A stretch of DNA of 64,000 bases from Sanderia malayensis (lineage: Eukaryota > Cnidaria > Scyphozoa > Semaeostomeae > Pelagiidae), in contig RQOL01000772.1 in the NCBI GenBank assembly GCA_013076295.1, forward strand, positions 1,984,001 through 2,048,000, given 5' to 3'. The notes under the pieces were generated by a model. It saw only the letters and a program-made list of their open reading frames with translations, was not told where the DNA came from and did no database searches. Both the position numbers and the translations under genes were made by a program. How positions within the stretch are numbered: the first letter of the stretch is position 1; each line of letters begins with the position of its first letter. Positions 12,409 through 25,419 of the stretch are shown here, piece by piece.

Positions 12409-15400
12409 AAATGTTGCTTGAACACCGAAATAAATTGCGGTGTTTAAAATTGCCTAGTAGCCGGTTTGCTGTGTTGGTAGTAAGTGGGTAACTGCCTCAA
12501 TGCCTGCTTTGTCCGTGGTGTGGTCAGAGAGAAATAATCACGCCTGTCTGATCTTTGTTGAAATCTTCCTCGATATCATTATTATAATTGCGATTATGTT
12601 GGTCTGAAAGTATGCCTTACTGCCCGCCGTCCCGTATTGTGTTTTGTGCTGTGTGCGAGCGAAGCGAATTCTACAAATGTGTTTTGCTACTGTAGTGTTG
12701 TAATAATGCATTGCGCATATGCGCGCATGTGCTCTGCCTGCGGCTTCTATTGTGTAAGTTTCAATACCTTCATTCTGTGGGTATTATTTCGCATTTTCAT
12801 AAGAACACCAGATGCCTCTTATTGTTATCGCGTAAAATTTGCATATCTGTTCAAACATTTTATTGTTTACACTGGTATCATAATGCATGAAATACTTCTC
12901 TTATTTTCAATCTAATGCCGCTACGAATAGTTTGACTTTGGCACTTATCTTTATACCGGCCCTCAAGTGACACCTGCGTATAACGTGTCTTCGAGTCCAA
13001 TTGCGATATTACGCAGTCACGTTTTTACACTCACGAAAAATTGTCTTTATTGTCGGTAAAAACTAGGCATCTGAGCCGGTTTATAGTCATATTGGACCCT
13101 GTTTTAAAATCCAGTTTTTCAAAACAACGCAATAGCATGCAGAGGTTGGAAATATCACAAATTCGGATCTTGTTGGCATAAATATCCGCGTGAAAAAAGC
13201 CGCTCCGCAGGGAAAGAGTTGAACGCGACATGAAGCATATCCAAGCAAGGGATCGTAACGAGGTTATGACCGCAAAGTGATGGCCCCTCCAGTCACCTGC
13301 CTTAAAAATTTGAAATTTAATTCTCGGATCATGTGTTATAAGTATGGCGGGATTTGCTGGAAGACCAGACATGTCTGAGCAGAGCAAATACAGATAATAC
13401 AGTTATCAAGTCTATATACTTGAATACAATTCATTTTATTTTGCTGCCTATATGCAGTCTTGTGTCTTGTTTCATGTCGGAAAATTGAAATATAGATTCG
13501 ATTCAGTTGCCGAGGTTGGCATCTACAAAACTTTTAATAATTTATTGTTTAGTGGATTAGAATTAAACTTGGAACAGCTTGATAGCAGTGTCATTGTATT
13601 ATAATAACACTGTCCTCTATATTTGTCTTGACTATGCTTGCGTATTAGATGCACGGAAGACTTTAAAATTAATAGGCCGCCCAGAGATCTTTGGTCCGCG
13701 CGCTGCTGCTAACTTTCAAAACAAGCTTGCAAGCGACTTTTTCTTTCCGTTGACGATAACAAAATTACTGACAAATGTCACTATTGTATTTTTTCACTAA
13801 GTTAAAACCCCTTAAGGTTTAGCGAGGAATGCTCTGCGCGGATAAACAACATAGCGGCACGGCAAAGCGTCCTTCATTCAATTCGCGAGCTATTTTCCAA
13901 GAACAGTGCTTTGCCTGACGTGACCAATTACAAATCTGTTGACGTAATTTAAGCACATGATAATTAAATTAATTGACTATGTGCTGCGGAAATCGACAAT
14001 TGTCTTATATTCTTCAACACCTTCTCAATATTATTATTAATCCTGAGTAACGCCAAGGGCCCATGTACAGTCGACTTTCTGCGGACTTAGCTCAGTGGTG
14101 GTAATTAATTGGAATGCAAGGAATCGAGAAATTTGCTCAACGCTGAAAAGCAGCAAGTTGTCATCATGCATTACTCATGTAACTGCCTGATGACAGTAAT
14201 AAACGAAAACAACATGGCTGGTTTTCGAAGCTCAGAACAAGATCAATATTACATGTTATGAAAACACACAGGAGAAATGTTCTGAATGAATTGTGAATTA
14301 TGCCCCTCCATTGGCAAGTACCGTTATATTTTGGGCAAATATAACGGTACTTGCCGTTATATTTTGACATATTTTTGAGCAAAAAATAGCTCCACGTTTA
14401 CGAATGCCCCCTCCATCATTTCAGTCCTACATGTTTGAGAGGCAGCACTCTGAGGCCAATCTCATTTATGCTTGCATTTATATAGAAATGTTCAAGCAGT
14501 CCTTTTGTTAAACATTTTCTGTTGTTTTTTCCAGCAAATAAACTATAAATATAAGAAACCTTTTCTCTTCTTCGGCATTTTTAATTGCATGCGTGACCTC
14601 AACAACAAAATGAAAACAAAACCTGCCTTTCTTCTGCACAACAGCGAATATGTTATTGGCAATGACAGGAGGAATTAAGTGAGCAAGTGAGCACCTCGCG
14701 AGGTGCTCAAAGCTGGGGTGTTGCTCAGGCCAGAGATGACCATCTACAGTTCTGAGCAAGAGAACCTGGGGCGATAATTGGATAATCCCCAAAATATGCA
14801 AGTTTTCTTGACTTGAGCATGACTGTACATGGGCCCCAAGTCTCTCTGGTCAGCTCACTTTTCGGCATTCTTGCACAAATACAGCTTACGTATATAAACA
14901 GGATTTTCATGGCGTTGGTTTGCCAAAACAGAGAAAGAAAACCTTCCGAAATGCATATAATATTAACAGAAACCCTAACAAATGTACACCAAGTTTATTT
15001 TATTGCTTTTGTTGACTAATAGATACATTTACGTTGCAATTTCCTGGAGTAAAATGGCCTAAACTTCAAGCGGTCATAAATTTCAAGTGTGGCATTTTAC
15101 GGGGGTAAATGCCTCAAAACGTGAACCTTGAAAGAATAACAATTGAAAGGCGACTAAAACCTGCTATTCACATGCTATACATGGACACAACTATTGCAAA
15201 CAGAAATCCTACAATGCCAAACGCCAGCGAATATTGTTATTCGTAAATGATTCTTTTTGCAATGAGCAAATATCAAAGCATTGCAAATAAGGGGCAAAAT
15301 TTTGACAAGTCTCATGGACCTTGATATGCTATGACTGTCACAAACCCTTGTCAATAATTCGATAAAGTTATACAAAAAGTAGAAAAGAACAAAAGGATTC

Positions 15401-15981
15401 TTCAGAAATTGGCTGGCTGACTGGCAACAATCCAGACAACAATAAGAAAAACCTAAAAGATCCATGAAAATGTTTTTAAAACTTATAAGAGGGTCAAAGA
15501 GCCATGACAATTTCGAGATAAGTCTGCCTTTTTGAAACGGTTAATAGTTCTGCTTGAAAAGCGGTGTGGGTGTCTTTTACATACACCACAACTCAAATTC
15601 AGTTTCCTATCAAGATGTTTGGATTTTTTGCCAAGTTTCAGATGTTTACACCAAAGCTCTTAAAAAGACAAACCCTCACACAATACCGTCTTATGAAAAA
15701 TTGGCATTATCCCCAAATACTCTTTAATGATAGGCAATTTAGAAATGATTTTAAGATGAATTAGTTCCGTGCGAGCAATTCAAGGATTAATATTTTGGCA
15801 TCACCAGGCCTTGCTTGGCAATATGCCTTGTGTTACCAACATGACGTAATGAAAAGAAAACGAAGGTATTTTAATGCAACACATGGTATGCTGCTGTGCT
15901 GGGTCAAAGTACTTACGAAAATTAGTGCCACAAAATGATTAAAAGTTTAGTGCATATATTGTGGGGTTTGAGGCCATGATA
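12409..15981. other. Intergenic, upstream of the zinc-finger gene
   Basis: AT-rich sequence with scattered short ORFs and no convincing exon. It holds a perfect 19-bp-arm palindrome (listed separately). A tRNA-like 5' end (TTAGCTCAGTGGTGG near 14,087) lacks any matching 3' half. The first few hundred bases presumably hold the zinc-finger promoter; no TATA box is evident at a fitting distance. Confidence 0.5.
14313..14355. repeat. Perfect inverted repeat, 19-bp arms
   Basis: GGCAAGTACCGTTATATTT at 14,313-14,331 and its exact reverse complement at 14,337-14,355, separated by 5 bases. A third partial copy of the arm (TTGCCGTTATATTTT) directly follows. It would extrude as a cruciform or fold as an RNA hairpin. 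Confidence 0.9.
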
Positions 15982-17054
15982 CACTGGGGTTCCAAAAGTA
16001 TTGCAACGCCTGATAAAAAATGGCGTCTAGAAGTGGCCCGAGGCCCAAGCAATAGAATTTACATAACAATATATAAATACCAAATGGGTTTCAATAGCGA
16101 ATTTCTTCAGCAGAAATATACTCAGAATTTCATAAATTTTCAAGTGAAAACATAATTTAAACTATATCAAATTGTTTTGTAATAATATTTAAAGAAAACT
16201 GCGAAGGTGTCTCTTTAAAAATTTTCACAAAAAATTATTGAAGTGGAGTAATTAAAACGCCAATAACTATAATTTCTTTCACTGAAATCCATGCAAATTC
16301 TCTCTCATTTAAAAGAGAATGTTTTGAAATTTTGAAAAATGTAAAGATTTGTCATGTAACTGTCTTGACCTTTATAATTTTCAGTTTCAGTCTTTGTTTA
16401 CCACTTGGAAAGCGCATGTTTTGTTTTTCAAATTTCAGAGTGGGTTTTAAAAAATAAAATTTTTGTTAACTTCAGAAAGTATGAAGCCCTTGAAAATTAC
16501 ATCAAATTATAGTATTTGAAACAAATTATAGGAATATCCATGTCGGATTTTTTGTTATTGCGCTTAACCTTCTTTTTTTTACTCTGGAAAAAAAATTACG
16601 GAAAAATAGTTTTGTCAAATCACATTCCTAAATGATAAACAAAGACTGAAACTGAAAATTATAAAGGTCAAGACAGTTACATGACAAATCTTTACATTTT
16701 TCAAAATTTCAAAACATTCTCTTTTAAATGAGAGAGAATTTGCGTGGCTTTGAGTGAAAGAAATTATAATTATTGGCGTTTTAATTACTCCACTTCGATA
16801 AATTTTCGCAAATATTTTTTAAGGGACCTCTTCACAGTTTTCCTTAAATATTATTGCGAAACAATATGATATAGTATAAATTATGTTTTCATTTGAAAAT
16901 TTATGAAATTCTGAGTATATTTCTGCTAAAGAAATTCGCTATTGAAACCCGTTTGGTATTTATATATTGTTATGTAAATTCTATTGCTTGGGCCTCGGGC
17001 CACTTCTAGACGCCATTTTTTATCAGGCGTTGCAATACTTTTGGAACCCCAATG
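15982..17054. mobile_element. Foldback element with 420-bp inverted ends, Tc1/mariner type
   Basis: Two arms of about 420 bp (15,982 to about 16,402 and about 16,635 to 17,054) are inverted copies with scattered differences, flanking a 230-bp AT-rich centre. The ends read CAYTGGGGTTCCAAAAGTAT, and each is flanked by TA. The TA target and the CCAAAAGTATT end resemble Tc1/mariner elements (family knowledge). No transposase ORF is present, so this is a non-autonomous element. It lies in intergenic DNA between the zinc-finger gene and GCN1. Confidence 0.85.
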
Positions 17055-20000
17055 TAAAACCAATGTCTTGGTCAAAACGTAATTCAGTGTTGACAAATAA
17101 ATAAATCAGGAATAGAAGTTCTTTGAAATGCTTTCATGGCAGTTCACACAATACTCGAAACAGGTTAATTAAGCTGTATAAACATATCGCAAGCGACCAG
17201 GCAACCTTGTCTGGTTGCAATACAAATAGGCCATTGCCAATGGTGTAAGAACTAAGTGTCTCATATTTCGCAAAAAATGAAATATGCCCCTTTTATGGGC
17301 AAAAATCGCCCCTCTCTGGGGGGATTAATCACGTCACTTGTCATGCCCTTTCTATTGCAGTGTTCCCCTACTTTTTAGCATGCTGCCATGCCTTCGACAC
17401 TTGCATCAAAATACAAGTACCTAGTATAGATAGAACATTGCCACCATAAATTGAATAATACCATTGACTGGCACAAACACAGGTGTTTTGGCATTATATT
17501 TAAATGTATTGTGGTGCAGCGATAAAAACACATAGAGCTACCAGTATGGCAGGTTTGCCTATTGTTCTTATTGCCACGTGCTACCTTCTTCATTCAAAAG
17601 GGCATTATCAATGTCCACATATCAAGCATGGCTTGGCTTTGGTCAAATGAGAGGTTTTCGGCTTCTTCAATACCTCTTTCAGTATTAGTTTTACTTTGTT
17701 TACGTGGAATGGATATGCGCTTTAGCAGCAGCAATCCCTCCATCAACTTCAGCATCATTGTAATCAATATGATCAGTTAATCGTCATGATCAAAATCACG
17801 AACGTAATCATAATCATAATAATAATTGCAATTACAGTTAATATGCAATTATCTAAATATAACATAGTTATCACTTTCAGGCAGGGGGTTTATTCTGTTC
17901 ATTTCTCAGATGAGACAGCAGATATTACAAGAGAACATTTAGACATGCATTTGCTATAAACTTGAAACAGTTTTTGCGGTCTAACAGCAAGGAATTCGTG
18001 TAAATGTAAATGCTTCGGCAGTCCAGTCAGACTGGGAGTCTGGAACGAGACACCAAACAAATTGAAAAACATGCAAGTGTTATCTATTTATCAAATGTTT
18101 TTGCTTCAGTTATACATCCACCAACAACTTCGCAATAATAGCACCTGCCGTGGATTCATGCAAGATTGTTGCTATATTTTTCAATAAATTAATTCTGACT
18201 TATTCAATCGGTGCTTGGCAAAATTAGATCTGATAGATATGAATGCTTTGCATTCAAAATTAGCACAAAAGAAGCAAATTCTTTTTGGTGGGACACGTTG
18301 TATTGGACGAAAACAACATGATATTGCAAAGCTTTTTCTGTTAGGGTCAGAACTCTTTATATCTAATGACTTACAATTGCATTTGCACATAAAATTATAT
18401 TGCCCTGCAGAAATTAAATACGCCCTGCTACAACGACCAATCTTAATATATAGTTCTTTGGAAAAAGTGCTTTGTTTGGAAAAGGCCTTCGGTTTTGTGG
18501 TTTTGTCAACATGACTACCTTGCAAAGACGTATGATTATCGCAAAGTTCTTTTCCAAATATCAAGCAACCACTCGACACGAACGGAATTCTGGGATAACT
18601 CATTCATCATGCAATGCGGGCTCAAATCACGTTTGACGCGCTATTCACAGATTTGCTTGTAGATAGCAAAATAAAAGTTTGAATTTTCGTGAATAATGAT
18701 TGATAGCTCCTCGATTTAAAAGCTTCGGGCAAACTTCAAACGTTGTCTAATTGTATGGTACTTTATCCCTTGCACTTAGGCATACAAAGCATTAAAATAG
18801 TGCTGATAATAAACGTGAAATTATTTTGGCAACACTTCACAGTACAGGTGTTAAAAACAAGCTCAGATCTGCGTTAATAATAAGCAAAGCATACTTCGTC
18901 CGAATTATCATTTGGTAGTATTATCATCAAGCATGAATTTATCTGATAACCAAGTGAGCAGTTGCTATATCTACTTCATTTATCAGTGTATATACATAGC
19001 TTGCTTAGCAAATATAGAAAGTTAAATAAAGCAAAATATTAAACATACATTCATGCTACGTCGTAGCCAAGACCAGGAGAGCATTAATGGCAATTACCGA
19101 AAGCAATGAACTTGAATCAGAAAAGTAAAATACTCATTTACTCACGTTCGGACCAAGAGGGAAATAGCGAAAGTCCAAATTGCTTTTCGGTTGCTGCAAG
19201 CAGGCCTCGGGCCTTTCGCACGCCATTTCCATAAAATAAACACAACAGAAGTTGGCTCAATCTGCAGCGCAGTCTCAAAATCTACGAAAACAAAAGCAAA
19301 ACAACAAGAATAATACATGCAGGTATTCATTCGGCAAGAAGAAGGCATCATATGTTTTGCAAAACATGCTTACATGCATAATTAATATAAACGACAAAGC
19401 TGAGTCAATGGCATTGTCTTATAGCTATTGATATTATGTAGAGTGCTGCAAAGAAATTATATGCCTGAATAGGGTTTAATGCATTTGGTAGTTGAATTCT
19501 GAGAAGCTGATGTGGTGCACGCCTGACTTTGCAAGCAGGGGTTTGGTAATCGGGAATGAAAACGTCCCAAAAATATTTGATTAAGCTGAAATGGCGCTAA
19601 ACATAGGATGAAATGTGCTATGGTAATATGATGAATCCGAGCATGAACCGCACTGGATTATTCAAAGCTAGAGTCGAGCTAGAGTCGTAGCTACTGCGCA
19701 TGCTTGCATGAAACTGCACTGAGGGAATCGTATTAATCGTAACAATAGCACATGCAGCGAATCTATGCTTTTGCCAAAACATGTTATCTCGATGCCAAGA
19801 ATTTGGAAGTTGATCGACTTGCAATGAAGTATGAAACACGCACTGGTGGTCTTATGAAAATGCAAAATAATACCCACAGAATGAAGGCATTGGAACTTGA
19901 CAGGTTCATACTACAGTTCATCATCAACGGTAACAGATTCATACTACAATTCATTATCGGCGAGGCAAGGTTACAATAGTACCCAAGGTACTTCAGTTTA

Positions 20001-21117
20001 ACTCTCTCTGAAATTCGCTTTCATTATTAGCTACACTGGCAACAACTTAACGATATCAATCAGGCTAGAATAAAGTCTGATCATGTAATAAAGTTTCATT
20101 TCCATATCAACATGCGGGTGTTTGTAAAACATTGAAAGAATACAAGTAAAGTAACGAAAGAAATAAAAGATCGTAGTTTTAAAACTAACTAAAATTAGAC
20201 GGATGATGAATGAAATCAAAGTAGAAATATAAACTTACAGTAAAAAGGCATTACCAAGTCTTCTCACCATGCCAGTAACTGTATATATGAAAGAAAAAAG
20301 AGACAACATAACTTATTAAACCATATAAGCTTGCAAGTTAACGAGAAAATAGAAAGAATGACACATCTGAATGAATTTAGCGCAACCGAACTTCGATAGC
20401 TTCTGATGTCGACGAGGAAAGCAAAAATATGCGGCAATCATTACATGGTTGCGTTCTCACGGTGCAATATGATATGGGGGAAATTGTCAACATCCAGCAG
20501 ATTACGACTGAGAATTTTCAAGAGATTGCATGGCTGCTACGCCCATGCGTCGACTTGTCCTATGTAATATTAACTAGCAAAAGAGGCACCGACACAAGAA
20601 AGAAATGTTGGAGTTCCAGTTCATTTTGGACTGACGAATCACAACAATTTGCTTCACTGTGGAAAAAAGCAGTAGCAAAATAAAGACATTGTCCGCTGTA
20701 ATTGCATGGATATTACTGTTACTGGTATATAGTGCTGTAACGGTATGCAAACCTCTGTGACATAATGAATTTAATGGACTTGAATCGGCGTCTGGACCGC
20801 ACGATTGATTCTGAGAATGAGTATTTAACTCGACACATCTTTTTTAGGAATGAAACATGTTCCACTTCTTTAACCGTCTCTAATGAGTGAACAAAAGATA
20901 AAAGGTGGGCGGCAGAGCAAGATAAACACCCAGCATTACATTGGCTCATCATACTCTTCTCTTCAGCTTTCACCAATCCAAGTATAAATGGATATTATTG
21001 TTTGGATCTAGGAATGGCAACATTATTCGCAGTAGAGACAAAATGAAAAAAAAAACGAGCTTTCTTGCTAATGTGGTGTTGCTAATACAATCAAAGAGTA
21101 TCTACTTTAATTAAAGT
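17055..21117. other. Intergenic, downstream of GCN1
   Basis: No gene recognised. ORFs of 85-140 codons occur (for example 18,181-18,603 minus and 20,429-20,683 plus), but they have no domain signature and no splice context. A short duplicated block (ACAGRTTCATACTACARTTC) occurs twice around 19,898-19,955. The GCN1 3' UTR probably occupies the last few hundred bases. Confidence 0.45.
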
Positions 21118-24100
21118 CTACATAGAAGCGGAGTTATTTTGAAATGGATACTCATCAAATGTTTCGTATGATTGTAATAATTTATTAAGTACACCTCGTC
21201 TTGCTTCTTTCAGTCTGTCAGCCACGTCAGATGGTAACAACTCCAGTGTTTCCTGAAAAAAAAATAACAATCGTTTAATAATGACAACAAAATAATGACA
21301 ACAATAATGATCGGAATAAAAGTACTTGAAACCATTAATTTAGACCCAGAACCAGTGGATCTAAATTGGAATAAATAGTCTTCATATCTCAGCCTTCATA
21401 TCATATCTAAATAGCCATCATATCTAGATAGCCTTCATATCTCCCTCCCTTCTTTCCACATCTGCCCTCCAGCATCATGCATTGAGTCAGGCAACTGTGT
21501 ACAGTTCAATAACGATCTTTTTGCGCTCTGAATAGAAACGAAATAGCAAGCATGTTTGTTGCACGGTAACAAACTGGGCGTAAACATGATTGACTGTAGT
21601 CACGCGCAAAGAAAACCGAAATCCCAGCGACCCAGACGAGAATATGGACGTTCGCAAGATGTGGAGCGGATGAAAATCTCCCAAACACACTTTCAGGAGA
21701 CACATTGCACAGCGAGAACATTTGATTTTAAGGCTATAAAGTCAGAGACATCACGTACGGCTACACTGATAAGAAGGCCACATTGCAAGCCGCTCTCTTT
21801 GGTGATGCTGGTTTATGCAACAGGCACAGTACGTAAAAAAGCCAGCGCATTCAACATATCCAACGTGGTCGTGAGGATCGAACGTCTGTCACTGAAGAGG
21901 ATTATTTGAATCGGCTTCTTTGTATTTAGCTTACATCGATACACCGCAAATTTGCGCAATACAAAACAAGAGCGAATACACACAAGTATGAGAAGCGTGC
22001 ACCTTGTACATTGAGATCTCGATATGGGTCATAAGAGCCACCGATAAAGAACTTGCTACATCTGCTTGCACCAATGAATCGCAATACTGCACAGATCATA
22101 ATTGCAAACTCCACCCTAGGTTTAGCGCTATTCCAGTTTATCAAATATTTTTTCTGTTTTTCAATGTTACTTTAACGCATGCTAGCTTCAGTTACGAATT
22201 AAATCAGTATTGGAGAGTCTTGCTAAGCCAATAAGTGTTAAAATGCAATGAAAGGGTATAAATTACCTTGAACTTGTAGTCACCATCTCGTAATGCCAAT
22301 ACAAGCACCAAGGCTGCCTCCGAGGCAGATTTCACGGTGTTATTTCGATCTTTTAAGCACGTGACTAATTCCGGTACCAGGACCTTTAATGCAGACGATT
22401 CCATTGCATTTGAAGCGGTTTTCGCAACGAATGACAGAGTGTTAATTGCTGTGATACGAACGTCATTAGATTGGTGTTGCAGTGACTAAAATAGAAGGAA
22501 TATTGATGTTAGATATTGGAAAGCAAACGAAAAGAGAAGGAAACAGAGCCATGCCAAGCCAAGCCAAGCCAAGCCAAGCCAAGGAAAGGCAGTCAAGGCA
22601 AGCCAAGTCAAGCAAAAGAAAGGCAGCATGGCACATTAGAAAGTCGCAGAATATGACCAAAAGTTAATTTTTCAGTGAAAGTCAAGCTTGAAGACGCTAA
22701 ATAGATTGCTCACGTTGACAAGCAAAGCATAATGCAACTTGAAAAAAGAAAACACTAATAATGTTGTAAATTGAGTAGATGCAAATAAAATGTCGTAATA
22801 AAAATAAGAAATGCTGATCGGTAGCATAGAGGAGGCAATTCTATAAATAGCTTAGCATTGCAATGCACACAGATGGTGCCAGATGTGAATGAAATGAATA
22901 GATCAGCATGCATTGGCATCACAGTCTTGCATCGCACAGGTAATGACGAACAACAATTCGTTGTTTCTTATTGATTTATCTCAGCTGGAGATCAACGAAT
23001 TATCAGTTCACGGAATCCATTAAGCGTACATGCCATGTTATGATAAACAACAGCCCCTGCGGAGGCCAGCATTCGCGCAGCAGTGTATGAAATCCGTCGC
23101 GGATATAATGAAAGAAAAACAACAAAATATTCAATTGATTTTTTAATTACGTTTCCTAATCAACTCATGGTGTGTGCACTGTATATTGCCCTGCAGTAGT
23201 TGATATTATGCACTTTAAACCTGCTGGTATCAACTGCTACAAGCAGTTCGACATCTTTTCGCAATGAAAATGGCATTGAGATGAAAACAAATTTGTATTC
23301 AGTCATAGTCACGCCTTAATGACTTAAAGCCGATTGATTTTCTCACAGTGAGATACTTAGAGCTTTTCAGAAGCATTTCAAATGCTTACTTGCATAAAGG
23401 CATTGTATTTGTCCTGGCATTTTTGAGACGATACCCCCGAAAAGACCCTTAACACCCACTTTACCTCACTCAGCCCCCCCTGCAAACTTAGTTAAACAGT
23501 GATACCATATGCGCGCGCAGTCTTTGTTTATTCAATTCACTTGAAGACGCAACACTAAAACCCCTCTCACCTTTTTGTAAACTTCCAGTATTTTCCCAGG
23601 AACAGGTTTGCCAATCATGGCTTCAGATATCATCAGGTGACCAGCTGAATGCGTACCATATATGGAAATTGGAATCTGAAATTCGAAATCAATTCAATTC
23701 AACAATCGCAATCTTGAATTAAATCCACTGTGAAAATATCAATATACATAACACAGGGTCCAGTGTAGAATAAATTAATGCAAGGGCCTGGACTCTACTC
23801 ACTCTGTCAGCGCCAGCTTGTTTGACAACAGTTTCAGCAATGACGTCATTGCCAATAATAGTATTGAGCTTCTCTGGTGCATCAAAAATGGCGAACGAAA
23901 GAGCAACAGTTCGGCCATGACGTATTGTCCAATCCAAAGTTTCATTCTCAACTATGAAGAAACAATAATGATTCAAATATGATAATGAGCAGAAATTCAG
24001 CGGAAGAAGCTTCTAAAAACAATACTTTCAAAGCCCTTATGCATTGGCCTCGGTTAAAAATCAACTTACCGAGTAGTTCTTCCTGCAGCAGATCTTTAAC

Positions 24101-25419
24101 CTCGTATTCAGACATGACTGTTGTCAAGGCGCCAACCGCACCGGCCGCACTTACGCGCATATCATCCTTAAATTAAAACATTTCTTACGTCAAATCAATT
24201 GGGTACAGGAAAGACACAAATGTAGGCCGCACAAAGGCATTTATTTACGTGAAAGTATCAAATTTAATTAACAATAAATAATTACCTCAGTTGAACCAAG
24301 AAGAGGAAGCAACGCTTCAATTAGGCCTTTTCTTACATTTTCACTCATTTTATTACCAGCTGTCAATGTCATCTGCCTTAATGCTTTCAAAATACTCTCT
24401 CTAAAATACAAGATAGCAGATGTCATTGGATCTATGAAAAGCATGTTGGACACATAAAGGGTTCGCTAGATTAATCAACGGATAGGGCTTGCTGGACCTA
24501 TGAAAGACTTGCTGGACCAATCAAAGGCTTACTGGGACTTTGAAGAACTTGCTGGTGGAATTAAAACTTTTATGTACACATTAAAAACTTTGCTCTACAA
24601 ATTCTAATTACCTGACGACATTGTCTTCGTTATTCTTTATTCCATTTTTCAATTCAGTGAACAGCAAATCGACTTTGGCATGAAGCGTCGTGAAGAGTGT
24701 CAAAGCTTCTACTGCTTTATCACGCACTGCTAATGTTTTATCATTCAATGCTTTAATGAAGGTGGTTTGCAACTGAGGCAGCACTGGTTTCAGCATTATG
24801 CCAACCTGCAACAATAAAGTATCATTCAAGCACGTTGTTCTCAGTAATGCAATCATATAGCAACACAAAGGGAGTATGGTAAACGACATGAGTACCTTTC
24901 TAAGAAGGATAATAAGTGTCTCAAGAATAGCAGCTTTGACGTTCCAACTGAACCTGTCTCCAAAAATACGAATCAATGGACCAGTTGCATTGAGTAAAGA
25001 TGACTTCAATGCCTCAGGGCTGGACAAAGAAACGACTTCTCCAAGCAGTTTGGCCGCTTGTTCTCGCAGCTCAGGAGTTCTGTTTAATATGCCCTCTTTG
25101 TATACTGGCAATATCGGATTGATACCCTAAAAATAATAGATTGCAACTAAGTAACAAGACATTGGGGTGCAGTTTGATTTGAGCTGGTGAGGGTGAATAT
25201 AAACTAGCTTCATTTGACAGGACTTATTAAGATCTGGTTCTCTCTTTGCAAGCCTTATTTAACTTATAGATTGCTGGTTCTTTCCTTGCGATTGATAAAG
25301 ATTACCTTTCCAACAATGCAAAAGCCTGGTATCTTGCCCTCCCTTGCATCATCAGCGGCAAATTTGATTGCCTTGCGAATACTGGCAATGTGTTGCATCT
25401 GCTCAGACGGATCTAGCCG
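21118..25419 (-). CDS. GCN1: GCN1 exons 50-58: C-terminal HEAT repeats
   Basis: Exons: 25306-25419, 24896-25126, 24612-24805, 24286-24400, 24070-24166, 23803-23951, 23571-23675, 22267-22487 and 21118-21252. The segment continues the alignment to human GCN1 ([52 protein letters not shown]) and ends in a short C-terminal tail with stop TAG at 21,118. The upstream intron (25,420-30,509) is about 5.1 kb, far longer than the usual 80-400 bp in this gene, because it holds a transposon. Exon 57 is frame-shifted (see its own entry). Confidence 0.93.

Noticed and set aside
13031..13387. 118-codon minus-strand ORF with a plausible amino-acid composition
   Set aside because: No domain, no splice context and no start-site support; it may be part of an unrecognised repeat but I cannot show it.
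14079..14101. tRNA-like 5' end TTAGCTCAGTGGTGG
   Set aside because: No B box, anticodon arm or pairing 3' half follows; chance or a very short SINE remnant.
18181..18603. 140-codon Cys-rich minus-strand ORF, overlapped by a 99-codon plus-strand ORF
   Set aside because: Both strands open over the same AT-rich stretch; no recognisable motif, and cysteines are not in a repeating pattern.
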